A stretch of DNA of 64,000 bases from Mrakia gelida (lineage: Eukaryota; Basidiomycota; Tremellomycetes; Cystofilobasidiales; Mrakiaceae), in NCBI GenBank assembly GCA_024345305.1, contig BRON01000010.1:1532577-1596576 (forward strand), in the 5' to 3' direction. The translations under genes and the position numbers were made by a program. The notes beneath the pieces are model-generated. The model searched no databases. It was given only the letters and a program-made list of their open reading frames with translations, and had not been told where the DNA came from. This document shows, one piece after another, positions 33,165 to 45,014 of this stretch; position 1 is the stretch's first letter; each line of letters opens with the position of its first letter.

Positions 33165-34105
33165 GTGTGGGCATGCGCTGAACCAAAGGAGGACGAGCTA
33201 GCTTCGGTTTTGGAGAACTCCGTTTTGGCACTGAGGCTGGAAGGATGGGAAGGCAAGCGGAAACTGTTTTCAAGACTGAATCGAAACCGTGCACGGTGGA
33301 TCGATGAAACTTTTCGCATAGGAGAATGGGTACTATATCTCGAGGATGAAGTGGTCGGAGGCGATTCAGTTTCGAAACGTTCGATTCAATCTGGCTCAAG
33401 GTGTTTTTGAGTCTCCGGCCCTGCCTCAGAGACTGATCTCGCTGCTGAGTCGGCGTTCTGAACGGTGAGTCGATGAAACTTCTTCCACGGGGGATTGGAT
33501 ACTATATCTTTCGGATAAAGTGGTTGGCGACAACTCTGTTGCGAAACGGCCGACTCACGCCAGCTCAAGGTTTTTTTGAGTCTCCCGCTCTGCCTCAGAG
33601 ACTGATCTCGCTGCTGAGTCGGCGTTCTGAACGGTGAGTCGATGAAACTTCTTCCACGGGGGATTGGATACTATATCTCAAGGATAGAGTAGTCGGATTC
33701 ATCCCGCTTCCAAAACGTTCGACCCGATCTAGCTCAGAGTGACTTTCCCTCTCTAGCCTGGGCTGAGAGACTGTTTTCAATATCGGGTCGAAACCACGCA
33801 TGGTGGGATTGTCAAAATTCTCACACAGTGCAATCATTACTATATCTCGAGGATAAAGTAGTCGGATTCATCCCGCTTTCAAAACGTTCGACCCGATCTA
33901 GCTCAGAGTGATTTTCACTCTCTAGCCTGGGCTGAGAGACTGTTTTCAATATCGGGTCGGAACCACGCATGGTGGGATTGTCAAAATTCTCACACAGTGC
34001 AATCATTACTATATCTCGAGGATAAAGTAGTCGGATTCATCCCGCTTTCAAAACGTTCGACCCGATCTAGCTCAGAGTGATTTTCACTCTCTAGCCTGGG
34101 CTGAG
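33165..34105. repeat. 169-bp tandem satellite, about 5.6 copies
   Basis: The word TATATCT recurs at 33334, 33503, 33672, 33841 and 34010, an exact 169-bp step. Each unit contains GTCGGATTCATCCCGCTT, an AGAGTGA...TCACTCT hairpin, GACTGTTTTCAATATCGGGTC and TGGTGGGATTG. The last two units are nearly identical; the first ones are more diverged. The array is cut on the right by the LTR of element 3. Confidence 0.85.
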
Positions 34106-34489
34106 TGTCAGGGTATCAGGTTTCAGCTCCTTCTTGTTTCACTCTCCCTTACTCTTTCCCTTTCTTCCCCCTACTTCCCTTTCACCGCTACTAGTCCTTT
34201 GTTCTCAGCTACGCGTTCTGCCTTTGTCCCTTTGTTCATAACTCTTCCCCTGTTATCGTTTCAGCCTTCAAAGTCTTTTGTTCTTTCTTCCCTTTGATCG
34301 CTTCGCCTCCCTTAAATATGTTCGCCTCGCTTTTCACTTTCTAACCTCTATCTTGAATCACCTTTGGATCATACCTCGTCCTCGTTCCTCGATAAGCACC
34401 TGACTTCTCTTCGTCGCGTCGCTCTCGTTCCCTCGCCATCCCCGCTCCTCGCTCGATCCTCACACTCCGCTCCTCGCTCGATCCTCACA
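34106..34489 (+). repeat. Element 3 5' LTR with a 25-bp terminal duplication
   Basis: It matches the 359-bp LTR (one change near the start, TGTCAGGGTATC), but the last 25 bp (CTCCGCTCCTCGCTCGATCC plus TCACA) are tandemly repeated at 34465-34489. Confidence 0.9.
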
Positions 34490-34547
34490 TAATTCAAGAT
34501 CAACAAACCGGTCGCCTGCTTATCACCAATCCCCCAACAACAACAAC

Positions 34548-35657
34548 ATGTCCTCCGACGCCTCCTCTCCTGCTTTCAGCTCTGAGCACGAAACGAACTC
34601 TCCTGGATGGTTTTCCGACGCCCTCAGATGGCAACAAGACCAACATGACGTCGCCTCCAACCGCTTCAGGACCAACCTCGATCAACAGCAACAGGCACTT
34701 GCTCAAGCTCAAGCTCAACAGGAGGAACTCGTCCAACTCGTCCACCAACTTCAAGCTCAACTCCCCTCTTCGGTCAGTTCCTCCCTCCACAACTCCTCCA
34801 TCCCCTACGCTCAAGAACCCAAGGAGCCCAAGGTCGCTGCTCCTACTCCCTTCACCGGAAAAGTTTCCGAAGCGAGGGAATTCCTCATCAAGTGCGAACT
34901 CGTCTTCAAAGTCCAACCTCGTTCCTACTCCTCTGACTCGGCCAAGATCACCTTCGTCGTTACCTACCTCAACGACGCCGCCTTTCACTGGATCCGACCG
35001 GCTCTCGATCTCAAGGATGACGAGACTCCTCCCAACTGGTCTCAGGATTGGATTCTCTTCAAGAAGAAGTTCCTCCAAGACTTCGGAGACGCGGACCTCA
35101 TTGAAACCTCTCGACGCTCCCTCGCCAAACTCAAACAAACAGGACCCTGCACCACTTACGCCATCGACTTCCGACGCTTCGCTTCCTCCCTCGAGATGAG
35201 CGATCAGTCTCTTCGACATGCCTACTACGACGGACTCAAGGACGACGTCAAGGATCGAATCCTCAACCCTCTCTCCACCGACTTCACCGACTTGGAAACC
35301 CTCATCAACACTTCAATCCGATGGGACACCCTCCTTTACAACCGTCGAAAACAGCCTTCCACCACCAACAAGCCTTTCCCCGTCACCAACTTCCTCCCTC
35401 GAAACTCCACCCTCTCCTCTGGACCAACTCCAATGGACGTCGACGCGACTACTTCTCGACCTCGAGGACCTCTCACCGACGCCGAAAAACTTCGCCGACG
35501 AACTCTCGGACTCTGCGGATACTGTGGTGGAACGGGTCACTTCGCAATCACCTGTCCTCTCGCGGCGAATCGACGACAACATCAGCTTTCCGCTTTGGAA
35601 TACGGAACCGACGCACTTCCCTCGGCAACGGTCACCCCTCTTCCCACTTTGGAATGA
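34548..35657 (+). CDS. gag: Element 3 Gag
   Basis: 369 residues, open. Same domains as the other copies, with zinc knuckle CGYCGGTGHFAITC. It ends at TGA 35655-35657, followed by Pol in the same frame. Confidence 0.9.
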   Translation: MSSDASSPAFSSEHETNSPGWFSDALRWQQDQHDVASNRFRTNLDQQQQALAQAQAQQEELVQLVHQLQAQLPSSVSSSLHNSSIPYAQEPKEPKVAAPTPFTGKVSEAREFLIKCELVFKVQPRSYSSDSAKITFVVTYLNDAAFHWIRPALDLKDDETPPNWSQDWILFKKKFLQDFGDADLIETSRRSLAKLKQTGPCTTYAIDFRRFASSLEMSDQSLRHAYYDGLKDDVKDRILNPLSTDFTDLETLINTSIRWDTLLYNRRKQPSTTNKPFPVTNFLPRNSTLSSGPTPMDVDATTSRPRGPLTDAEKLRRRTLGLCGYCGGTGHFAITCPLAANRRQHQLSALEYGTDALPSATVTPLPTLE

Positions 35658-38087
35658 AGGCCACAGCGTTCCCCCTTCGCTCAGCTCAACAATCACCGGT
35701 CCTCGCTCTCGTCCTCGTCAACTATAAACCTACCAAACTCCCCTCCGGTCGCCAACTCCAAATCGACTTCCCATCCTCACCCCGGTCGTCTTACCACTCC
35801 CTCCCCTCTCAACATCTCCCTCAACTCCCTCTCCAACTCGCTCTCACCTTTCACCCATCCAAACCCCTTCGAAATCCTTGCGCTCGAGACGATCTTCTCA
35901 GAGGAGGATCACCTCGTTATCGAAGTCGCGCTGGGCTTCGGATCTTTCGCCGTCAAGACCTTCGCGATGCTGGACTCCGGAGCTACCTCAAACTTCGTCG
36001 ACTCTACCTTTGTCTCCGCCCATTCCCTGAAAACGGTCGCCAAACCCATTCCTTGGGAACTTGTCGTTGTTGACGGTCGTTCCATCTCCTCTGGCGCCGT
36101 CACCCACCACACCTCTCCACTCCCTTTCTCCGTCACCTCCTCATCGCCACTTCACTCCGAAACCCTATCCTTCGACATCACTACCCTCGGATCCTACCCC
36201 ATCATCCTCGGAATCCCCTGGCTCAAAAAACACGAACCAACAATCGGATGGAGCACCCACTCGCTCGACTTCCTCTCGGACCACTGCAACTATCACTGCC
36301 TCCCACCTATCGCGGATCGGAAACTTCGCTTCCCAACAGCTTCCACCCCCACTCCACTCTCTTCCCTTCCCTCATCGTTCCACCCATCGCCAAAACCTCC
36401 TTCCCTCAGCAAGCCTCCTCCCAGCAAACCAAGACCGTCGACGCGGCCCACCGTCGCATCTCCCTCGCCCCCAACCTCGCCTCTCCCTCAAATAGCCATC
36501 ATCTCCGCTGCCGCCTTCACTCAAGCCGCCAAGGCAGGAGCATTCAAGAACGTCTACTCTCTCTCAGCCAACTATTCCCCCGTTCCAGTCAACATCTCTC
36601 CTCCTCGCTCAGGAGAGGAACCTCCCTCGGATCCAACCTTCAACCTCGACAAACACCTCCCTCCCGAGTTCCTCCCCTATCGCTCAGTATTCGAAAAATC
36701 CTCCGCCGACATCCTCCCTCCTCATCGATCCTACGACCTCAAGATCAACACCGAACCCGGCTCCACTCCTCCCTTCCAACACATCTACGGACTCTCCGCC
36801 ACGGAACTCGACGCTCTCAAGACCTTCATCGACGAAAACCTCACCAAAGGATTCATTCGACACTCAACCTCTCCCGCTGGGGCTCCCATCCTTTTCGTCA
36901 AAAAGAAGGACGGATCTCTTCGCCTTTGCGTCGACTACCGAGGACTCAACAAGATCACCCTCAAGAATCGCTACCCTCTCCCCCTCATCCCCGAATCCCT
37001 CGATCGACTCTCCAAGGCAAAATTCTTCACCAAACTCGATCTTCGTGGAGCATACAACCTCGTTCGGATCGCTCCTGGAGACGAGTGGAAAACCGCCTTC
37101 CGCTGTCGTTACGGCCACTTCGAATACACCGTCATGCCCTTCGGCCTCACCAACACTCCCGCCGCCTTCCAGCACTTTATGAACGACACCCTTCGCCAAC
37201 ACCTCGACATCTTCTGCATCGTTTACCTCGACGACATCCTCATCTACTCCAACTCCCTCGCCGAACACACTCAACACGTCTCCGTCATCCTCAAGGCTCT
37301 TCAAGAAGCACAACTCTGGGTCAAACCGGAGAAGTGTGAGTTCTACAAGGAGGAGGTCGACTTCCTCGGTTACGTCGTCGGTCGAAATGGAGTTCGAATG
37401 GACAAGAACAAGGTCTCCGCTATCCTCGAATGGTCCCCTCCCTCCTCGGTCAAGGATATTCAGGTCTTCCTTGGATTCGCCAACTTCTATCGCCGCTTCA
37501 TCCATCACTTCTCAGACATCGCCGCTCCCCTCACCTCCCTCCTTCGAAAAGACGTCCCCTTCGACTTTGGACGCGACGCTCTCTCCGCCTTTAACAAACT
37601 CAAAACCGCCTTCACCACCGCTCCCGTCCTCACCGTCTTCGATCCCTCACTCCCACTCCTCCTCGAAACCGACGCGTCCGACTTCGCTATCGCCGGAATC
37701 CTCTCCCAACGCTCTCCCACCAACGAATTCAACCACCCCATCGCTTTCTACTCTTGAAAACTCAACCCCGCCGAACTCAACTACGAAATCCACGACAAGG
37801 AGATGCTCGCCATCGTTGAGTGCCTCAAGGAATGGAGACACTACTGTGAAGGACACCCGTCAACCCTCACCATTCACTCCGACCACGAGGCCCTTCAATA
37901 CTTCAATTCGTCCAAGGTCCTCACGCGTCGACAAGCTCGCTGGTGCGAACTCCTCGGAAACTTCTCCTTCGTCATTCACTACAAACAGGGAACTAAGATG
38001 GAACTTCCGGATGCCCTCTCGAGACGATCGGGTCTTTCAGAGGGGAGTAGAGCTTCTCAACAAGCCCCTCAACGCGTCCTCAAGCCT
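35658..38087 (+). pseudogene. pol: Element 3 Pol, truncated and with a stop codon
   Basis: Protease and reverse transcriptase (YLDD) are intact. Within RNase H a CGA Arg codon present in elements 1 and 2 is TGA here (37755-37757, after AFYS), a TCG->TTG change. The frame then runs on through DALSRR to LKP at 38087, where the element is joined to unit A. Integrase and chromodomain are absent, so this copy cannot move on its own. Confidence 0.92.
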
Positions 38088-38101
38088 AACCGTATGCGCC
38101 C

Positions 38102-38194
38102 CGTTCCTGCTAGCAGGAACGGTCGATTCCGTCAAGTCGACTTGACGGATCCGTCAAGTCCGACCGTTCCAGCAGCCTTGACGGACTTGACGGA
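38102..38194. repeat. Palindromic cassette of unit A (tag CTTGACG)
   Basis: A 20-bp perfect palindrome CGTTCCTGCTAGCAGGAACG (38102-38121) is followed by CCGTCAAGTCGACTTGACGG (38129-38148). A 22-bp perfect palindrome overlaps it, centred on GGATCC (38139-38160). CCGTTCC (38164-38170) recurs next, then two direct copies of CTTGACGGA (38177-38194). The tag CTTGACG appears five times, in alternating and then direct orientation. Confidence 0.9.
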
Positions 38195-38673
38195 CTTTGC
38201 GTCGCTTCGTTCTCCCTCCTCCCTCCACCAAATCGCAAACGGGAAAAACGACCAGAGAGATCTACCTATGAAGCACAATGTATCAGAAGTACAGATTCAT
38301 ACGATAAAATCTGCATTGTCGACAGCGACTCTCCCGAGAGGTACCTCAAAACGATGAAGAGGGCGAGCTCGAGCTGACTGCCGCGAGTTCTTTTCGGAGG
38401 AGCTCCATCCTCTCTCTTTCAGCTTCTATGTATACTCGAGACCAAAACCGCAGATTGTAAACAGCTGGAGTCGTTGGTACATAGCTCTAGTATGTCCCGT
38501 AAAAAGGGCTTAGCTTTAGAGTGAAGATTTGCCGACGTCTCGAGGTTGAAAGGTATGAGCTCAAGCTCACCTCTGAGCTCCTTCTCCTCTCGCCCATGGA
38601 GCTGTGAGCCTTCTTAGCAGGAAAACCTGCTCGCTCGAAGGGGGATCGTGTTCTCTAACCCTACTTCTCAGGT

Positions 38674-39102
38674 TTGGATTTACTGCAACGACCCCCTCAC
38701 AGCAGCGACGAACCTGCCGATGGAAGAAGGAGCGTTCCGTTCGTTCAAGCTCAACATCGACCTCCTCCCTTCTCTCCCTGCTCTCTCGCTTACCTCCTAC
38801 AACAGCAGCTGCACTCTTCCTGGACCTCCTGCCTCTTTGATACTCTAGGATCGACCTGGGCGATGGGAGGGTGGTTTCATAAATTGGTGGATCTACAAAG
38901 CTGTGGACCGAAGGGGACGAGCTCCAAGTCAATCGCGTGTCTTCGAGGAGAAGTCGCGGAACTGCTCTCTCCCCCAACCACATCGACATCGACCTCTTCC
39001 CTTGACACCTTCCTTTCCATTTCCCACTTCCCCTACCACCAACTTGTCAGCTCCTACGAGGGACTAGCCTCCCTCCCCAGGACCCACTGGAGCAGTGCTT
39101 GA
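38674..39102 (+). CDS. Conserved frame of unknown function upstream of helicase A (possible 5' exon)
   Basis: 142 codons. The frame follows a TTCTCAG acceptor at 38671 and is kept in unit B (about 45015-45436) despite substitutions. The two copies share LAYLLQQQL, TWAMGGWFH, AELLSPPTTSTS and YEG.ASLPR.HWSSA, and differ by a six-base indel that keeps frame. Frame-preserving divergence suggests it was coding. I do not recognise it. It may be an exon of the downstream gene or a separate small gene. Confidence 0.4.
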   Translation: MDLLQRPPHSSDEPADGRRSVPFVQAQHRPPPFSPCSLAYLLQQQLHSSWTSCLFDTLGSTWAMGGWFHKLVDLQSCGPKGTSSKSIACLRGEVAELLSPPTTSTSTSSLDTFLSISHFPYHQLVSSYEGLASLPRTHWSSA

Positions 39103-39406
39103 ACGGCAGACTTGGTGAGCTCCCTCACCTTATCGCTCCCTTATCGCTTCCCTTTCCTTAACCCCTCCTCCTCTCGCAAAGGAAGGAGAGTCCTTTCTCT
39201 CGAGCTTCTATGTTGGGAGTGTATCCTCTGGGGTGTATAGAACCCACTGAGAACGTGGATGTATGCTGGGAAGGTCTCTCGTTGGAAGGAAGGAGGGAGG
39301 AGCTCGCCCGCTTGCTCATGACTCGGTCTTCCCCTCCTCCTTCCCTTCCCTCCTCCACGAGCGAGCTCGGTGCTGACCCTCTTTCCTCCCCTTCCCTCTC
39401 TACCAG

Positions 39407-42400
39407 GGACTTCTCCCCCACTCCTCCTCTACTTCTATCCATCCAACGGACCCGATCTACTGTCACAACCCTCTCGAGCTTCCTTCGAAAGCGACCTCAG
39501 CCAAACCTCCTTCCCCTTTGGAACCCTCGCTGAACGAGCGCTCGAGAGACCTTCTCGTAGGATTCAAGTGAGTCTTTTGCTTTCTGCTATGGAGGTGGGG
39601 GTAGGGAAAGGTCGGATGAGGTGTGATCTGCCTTTGGAAGGGGAGGGAAGGGAGGGGGAACGAAGAAGGAAGGAGGAGTTGCGAGCCCGAGCTGACCATC
39701 GTCCTTCCCTTCACTTCACTCGCTCTTCCTCCTTCCCCTTGCACTCTCAGGTTCTTTCTTTGATCACGTATGCTCCTCTCGCCTACACCCATCCTCCCAC
39801 ACCATCCACGCACCACTTGGTTTTGTTCTGACTCTTGATTGGCCTTCTCTCGTTCGTGCTTGAGCATATGAGCTTCCCGTGCCCGAGAGCTATCTGCCAC
39901 GGCCTCTCACCTTTCTCCTCTCTCTCTAAGGTCACTCAGCACATCAAGGATCGGCACCAAACTGAAGTTCTCCTTGCTGGAGGTTTCCAAGGTGAGCTCC
40001 CTCTTTCTCCATACGTCTCGCTTCTCACTGAACGAAGCACGAAGCTCATCTCCTTCCCTCCCTCTCTCTTTCCTCCCTCCCTCTGTCCCAACCTCCCCGC
40101 TCAGTTCTTCGTGGAGACGATGGTTCTCTGACCTGCCCTCGACCTCACTCCAACCCCCACCGATGCTCCAAGCCCTTCGCCCTACACAAACACTGGAGGA
40201 CGTGTACAGTCACCGAACCTCTCCATCCGCGCTTCCCTTCTCCTCTCGTTCACTCTCCCTCTCCCTCTCCCCAACCCGACGCTCCCCCTCCGCCAACACA
40301 GGATCAACAGGAGGAAGAGGAGAACGCTCACCTAGGGGATACGGAAGGGTTTGGTTTTGGGATGGACGAGGGGGAGGGAGAGGGAGAGACCGAGCGAGGT
40401 GGTGGCGAGGGAGTTGGAGGGAGTGCGAGTGGGTCGAGCTCGAGTGGGACGAGGAAGGGGAAGGAACGCGAGGTTGTTGTTGAAAGTGAGGGTGTTGGTG
40501 GGGAGGATGGGAACCTTTCGGAAGATGGAGGAGTCGGTGCTGCATATGGGATGGATGGAGTCGAGGGCGAGGTCTCTTCGGACAATGGTGAGTCTCTCTA
40601 GGTCACTCTTGTTTGCTCTCTCGCTCGAGAGTATGGACCTGTGCTGATCTTTAAACCCTTCTTCCTTCCATCAGGCTCAACAGCATCGGTGCCAAGAGAC
40701 GACGAAGCTGGGATTGGATGCTTCAGGAAACTCGACGTGGAAGGACTTGTCGCGTTTTGGAAAGGAGAGAGCCTCGCTTGTTCGTCCTTCATCTCCTTCT
40801 CTCCAATCTCTTGCTTCCCGATCCTGATCTTCCTTTCTCTTTCTCTCTCTCTCTCAGCCACGACCAACCTCCACGCCGCTTCTCTAGCCATCAACATGAG
40901 GATCGGTCTCGTCGTTTCCACCCACGAGGACCCGTACGGAGGAGGAGTCGCACCATCCGGACTCACCGCTCATCTACTCAAGTTCTGCCCTTCCCTCTCC
41001 TCCTCCCATCGAAAAACCCTCGTTCAAGAAGCAACCCATCTCCTCAATCTTGCACCTTCCCTCCACCACTCCATCTACGATCCCCTCTCCGATCGGACAC
41101 TCGCAAGCCAGCTGCTCCTCTCCAGACGGCCCACCTCGACCTTCCCTATGGTCGAGGGCATCGCCGTGAGGATGGGAGTAGGGTGTGGGAGCTGTGGTGT
41201 GGTCTGCAAGGATGGCGACTCCCTCCGAAGCCATCGTCACAAGAAGCACGGAGGAACGAACCTCGCTCCCACTCCCGCCTACTCCCAACGACTCTTCCCC
41301 GACGCTCACCTCCCCGCTTTCGCCGTTCCCCCTCCCTCCCACGACTCCACCAACCTCTTTCCTCCTCCCCCTCCCAAGGTCCCACGATCGGATCCCTCCT
41401 CAGCATCAGCAGCCTTCCTTCTCGAGCAGCAGAACGAAATACTCTCCTCCCTTCCCACCCCCAGCGACAAGCTCGACGATTCCCTCTACCAACAGCCAGT
41501 CTACCAGAACCCTCTCGGCTACGGCTCCTTCATCCGACCCTACCCTCTCGCCGTCCTCCGCTCAGCCATCTCCCCCGCCCACAACTACCGATCCTCGGAC
41601 AAGACTCGAATCGAAGACCGCGACCCTCTGCGAAACGTCTGGGTCCACGTTCAGGATCTCGCCTTAGGAGTTCGGAAGTACGGGACGAATCCGAGCGAGT
41701 TTGCTGTGGCGAGGAAGATCGGGATGGGGGACGGGTCGGTGCAGATCTCGGAGGACATGGTCGAGGAAGAGCGAGGAGGGAAGGGACCGACGAGGATCTT
41801 CAAGCCGCGGCTCGCGGATTCGACCCTCAAACGATACAGCAGGGATTCAAGCTCGCTCATCCTCTTTGCCCTCAGGGTCACGCCAACGGTCTACCGAAAC
41901 CCCATCCCCATCCCTCAGGGCGAGCTCGCACCTCCTCCAATCATCTCCCCTCCTCCCTCCTCCTCCTCCTTCACCACCTCCATCGACCTTCCCTCCTTCC
42001 ACACCACCGAGCGGATGGTACTCGCAGCCAACACCCTCCGTCAGGTCCTCCAGAGGGACGTCCTCGCCCAGCCGAACGGGGTCGTCAGAGGAGGAGGGAG
42101 AGGAGGAGTCGAGGAGTCGAAGGAGGTTCAGGACGCCCTCCTCCAGTTCCTCCTTGCGATCTACTCCCCTCGATACTCATCCACTCCTCCTCGGGGCCAG
42201 ATGGTCCTAGATCAGTTCCTAATCTGCCTTTCCCTCGCTGCTGGAGGAGGCTTTCGGGAGATCGGATCGTTCGGACCTCAGCTCGCGTCCTGCGAGTTCT
42301 TCGTTCGACTCGTCGTCTACCGCCTAGTGCTGGACGAGATTGGATGGGGAGAGGTTAGGGAGTTGAATGAAGCTGAGGTTGGAGCAGTGCCAGTGTCGAG

Positions 42401-44414
42401 AGGGTAAGTCTGTTGTCTTGATCGCTTCGGCGTTCGAAACGGGTCGCTCACCTCTCTTTCTCTCTTTCTTCTTTCTCAGTCTCGACTCGCCGCTCTTCGA
42501 CCTCGTCACAGCTCACCCCAACGGAGCTCAAGTCACACCCTTCGTCGTCCTTCGAGCTACTCGCTATCCCATCTCCCACGCCATCACCGCTGCTGGACCC
42601 GTCGTCTCCATCCAACCCCTCCACGACCCAGTTGAAGGCCACCTCCTCCCTCTCCTCTCCTACAACCGCTTCATCTCCCTCACCGCTATCGCCGACGCAG
42701 CCAAGGGAGCCATCGCATCAGCTGCTTCCTTGATCAAGACCCTCACCTTCTCGGCAGACCTCTCAGCAGTTGGCCGAACGATGGAAGGAGTGACGGTCGG
42801 AGGAGTTGCGGGAGAGGTTGGAGGATCGATCTTCACGGATCCATCAAACTGCATCAAGCTCGGGATACCTCGGAACCAACAGGCTCTCCTCCTCTCCCTC
42901 TCTCTCTCCAACTCCAAGCTCTGGATCTCAAACCCCTCGGATCCTCTCAAACCCCAGCTCAACCTTCCTCACGCCCGAGCCTTCCTTCACTCCCTCGCCG
43001 CCGCGAAGCTCAACGTCCTCGTCGCCATCCACCTCTCCTCCCCTGGAGGTCGAGCTTCGGAACTCGTTACTCAGCAGCTCACCCGAACGGTCGACCACGG
43101 TTCCTCTCTCTTCATCACCTCCAACCGACTCGCCATTCGTACGGAGGTCAACAAGACAGGAACGAAGACCATCCATCGCTTCGTGTCTCCGACCCTCGTG
43201 CCTCTCGTCATCCAGCTCTTCGGAGTCGTACAACCCTTCGCTCTCTACCTTCTCTCCCTCCTCCACTCTCTCAGCCCTCTGGACAACAACCTCGCCGTTC
43301 AGACCACCTTCAGGACGTTCCTTTGGACAGACGGTGTCGGGAAGCAGATCGTCGCCGCCGACCTCCGATCCCACCTCAAGCTCGCCTTCGTCTTGTCAGG
43401 CTCCTCGTCAGGAGTTGGGCTCCAAACGGTTCGGCACGCCGAAGTCTTCATCAGTCGGATCATCCTACCCCTTCTCGGATCAGACGCCAACGGACTCCTT
43501 GTCGCTCTGGAGACTCAGTCGAGCCAACGAGGCCACTCGCTCAAGACGGACGAGGCGGCTTACGGAAACACGGATTCGAGTGGTGGGATTCGGGACTTGG
43601 CTGCTTTTGGAGATGCAACGAATGCGATGAGGGTTGTGAGCCTGTATCAACTCGCGTTGGGAGTGGATCCTGTGAGTCTTCGCCTCCAGGCTCGTTCTCG
43701 ATCTTCACTCGACCCCTCGTTCTGACCAACCCTCCTCTTCCCCCTCCGCTACGCAGGTTCTCAAGATCGATCGCTTGCCCGACAGGCTGGATCTGTTTCT
43801 TGGGCGTAGCTCTCATCCGTCGGTGAGTCTTTCCTCCCTTCTCTCTTCTGTCGACGTCCCTCGCCTGACTGACGCGTCTCTCTTTCTCTCCTTCTCTTCA
43901 GCTCTCCTCCAAGCGTCCCTCCTCCTCTTCTCTCTCTTCCTCCCAACCTCTCTTCAAACGTCCCACACCAGTACCACCCTCCCCTCCTCCAGTCTCAGGG
44001 TACGACGACGAAGGATCCGAGCCGATGGAGCTAAGTCGCGACGACGCGGCAGGAGGAGGAGATCCAGTCTCGGAGGAGGAGGAGAGGATTTCGATTCTTC
44101 CACCAAGTGCGGTGGAAGTATCCTCAAGAAGCCGGACTCCTCTCGATCTCCAAGCTCTCACGGACGGTGTCGACTTCGACGACGACATGGACGACTTCGA
44201 CGGATCCAGTCCCCCTCCTCCTCCTCCTCCGCCTCCTCGCGTTCCTCCCAAACCCTCCCCTCTCCTCGTTCCTCCTCCCTACTCCCAAGCGGACGTCATC
44301 ACCAGCCTTCTTCGGGAGTGGACCGGCAACCCATCAGCGGAGCTTTACGAGAACCAGCTCGAAGCTGCTGCCAAGATCATCCGCGGAGGAACCGATTACC
44401 TTCTCAGCAGCCCC
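39407..44414 (+). pseudogene. Telomere-linked helicase, copy A (3'-truncated)
   Basis: Exons read: 39407-39567 (LELPSKATSAKPPSPLEPSL), zinc finger 1 from 39868 (CPRAIC...HIKDRH), zinc finger 2 near 40133 (CPRPH...FALHKHW) with an acidic Gly/Glu linker, then 40675-42404 with a third zinc-finger-like motif (CGSCGVVCKD...HRHKKH) and LADSTLKRYSRD. The next exon, from 42480 to about 43670, ends in SQRGHSLKTDEAAYGN, like the GHS...Y end of tyrosine recombinases. The helicase exon starts at about 43902 but stops at 44414, right at FLLSSP, just before the Walker A motif, because unit B begins there. The zinc-finger plus RecQ layout is that of fungal telomere-linked helicases; the recombinase likeness is an inference. 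Confidence 0.75.
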
Positions 44415-44429
44415 TAACCGTATGCGCCC

Positions 44430-44523
44430 CGTTCCTACGCGTTGGAACGGTCGTTTCCGTGTAGTCCACTACCCGGATCCGGGTAGTCCGACCGTTCCAA
44501 CAGCCCTTTTTGGACTACCCGGA
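44430..44523. repeat. Palindromic cassette of unit B (tag CTACCCG)
   Basis: The outer palindrome CGTTCCTACGCGTTGGAACG (44430-44449) has one mismatched pair. GTAGTCCACTAC (44461-44472) overlaps a perfect 20-bp palindrome ACTACCCGGATCCGGGTAGT (44468-44487). CCGTTCCAAC follows (44492-44501), then GGACTACCCGGA (44512-44523). Same layout as unit A, different tag. Confidence 0.9.
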
Positions 44524-45014
44524 GTTTGCGTCGCTTTGTTCTCCTTCCTCCTTCCACCGAATCGCAAACGAAAAACACGACCAGCGAGATCTACCCATGA
44601 AGCACAATGCATCAGAAGCACAGCTCTCTAGAACAAAATCTGCATCGTCGACAGCGATTCTCCCGAGAGGTACCTCAAAACGAAGGAGAGGGTGAGCTCG
44701 AGCTGACTTCCGCGAGTTCTTTTCGGAGGAGCTCCATCCTCTCTCTTTCAGCTTCTCTGTATACTCAAGGCCGAAACCGCGGATTGTAAAGAGCTGGAGT
44801 CGTTGGTACATAGCTCTAGTATGTCCCCTAAAGAGGGCTTAGCTCTAGAGTGAAGATTTGCCGACGTCTCGAGGTTGAAAGGTATAAGCTCAAGCTCACC
44901 TCCCAGCTCCTCCTCCTTTTTCCTATGCGAGTCTGAGCCTCGTGGTAAGAAAATTTGCTCGCTCGAAGGAGGAACGTGTTCTTTATATCCGGCCTCTGAC
45001 TAATATGTTTTCAG

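Larger units (their letters stand above)
34106..38087 (+). mobile_element. Ty3/gypsy chromovirus, element 3, broken off within pol
   Basis: It has a 5' LTR, leader, Gag and Pol up to the end of RNase H. At 38087 homology to elements 1 and 2 stops (LKP codons) and subtelomeric unit A begins. The right half, including integrase and the 3' LTR, is missing. The base before the LTR is the last of CTGAG (34101-34105); no second target duplication can be seen. Confidence 0.93.
38085..44412 (+). mobile_element. Subtelomeric helicase unit A (6,328 bp, 3'-truncated)
   Basis: It begins with CCTAACCGTATGCGCCCC directly after the broken chromovirus and ends where unit B begins inside the helicase gene. 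Layout: palindromic cassette, about 500 bp of leader, a conserved 142-codon frame (38674-39102), then the spliced zinc-finger/helicase gene. From about 38,430 onward it is nearly identical to unit C, while its first 120 bp differ strongly. Confidence 0.85.

Noticed and set aside
33165..34105. CRISPR-like array
   Set aside because: The whole 169-bp unit repeats, without unique spacers. The host is a eukaryote.
38102..38194. Self-cleaving ribozyme (hammerhead or HDV-like) at the unit start
   Set aside because: I find neither a CUGAUGA...GAAA core nor a clear nested double pseudoknot. The alternating tag copies fit simple hairpins or a cruciform better.
40718..42358. 546-codon Arg/Pro/Ser-rich frame overlapping the helicase gene
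   Set aside because: It is the alternative frame of the zinc-finger exon. The fingers, KRYSRD block and splice sites all belong to the other frame.
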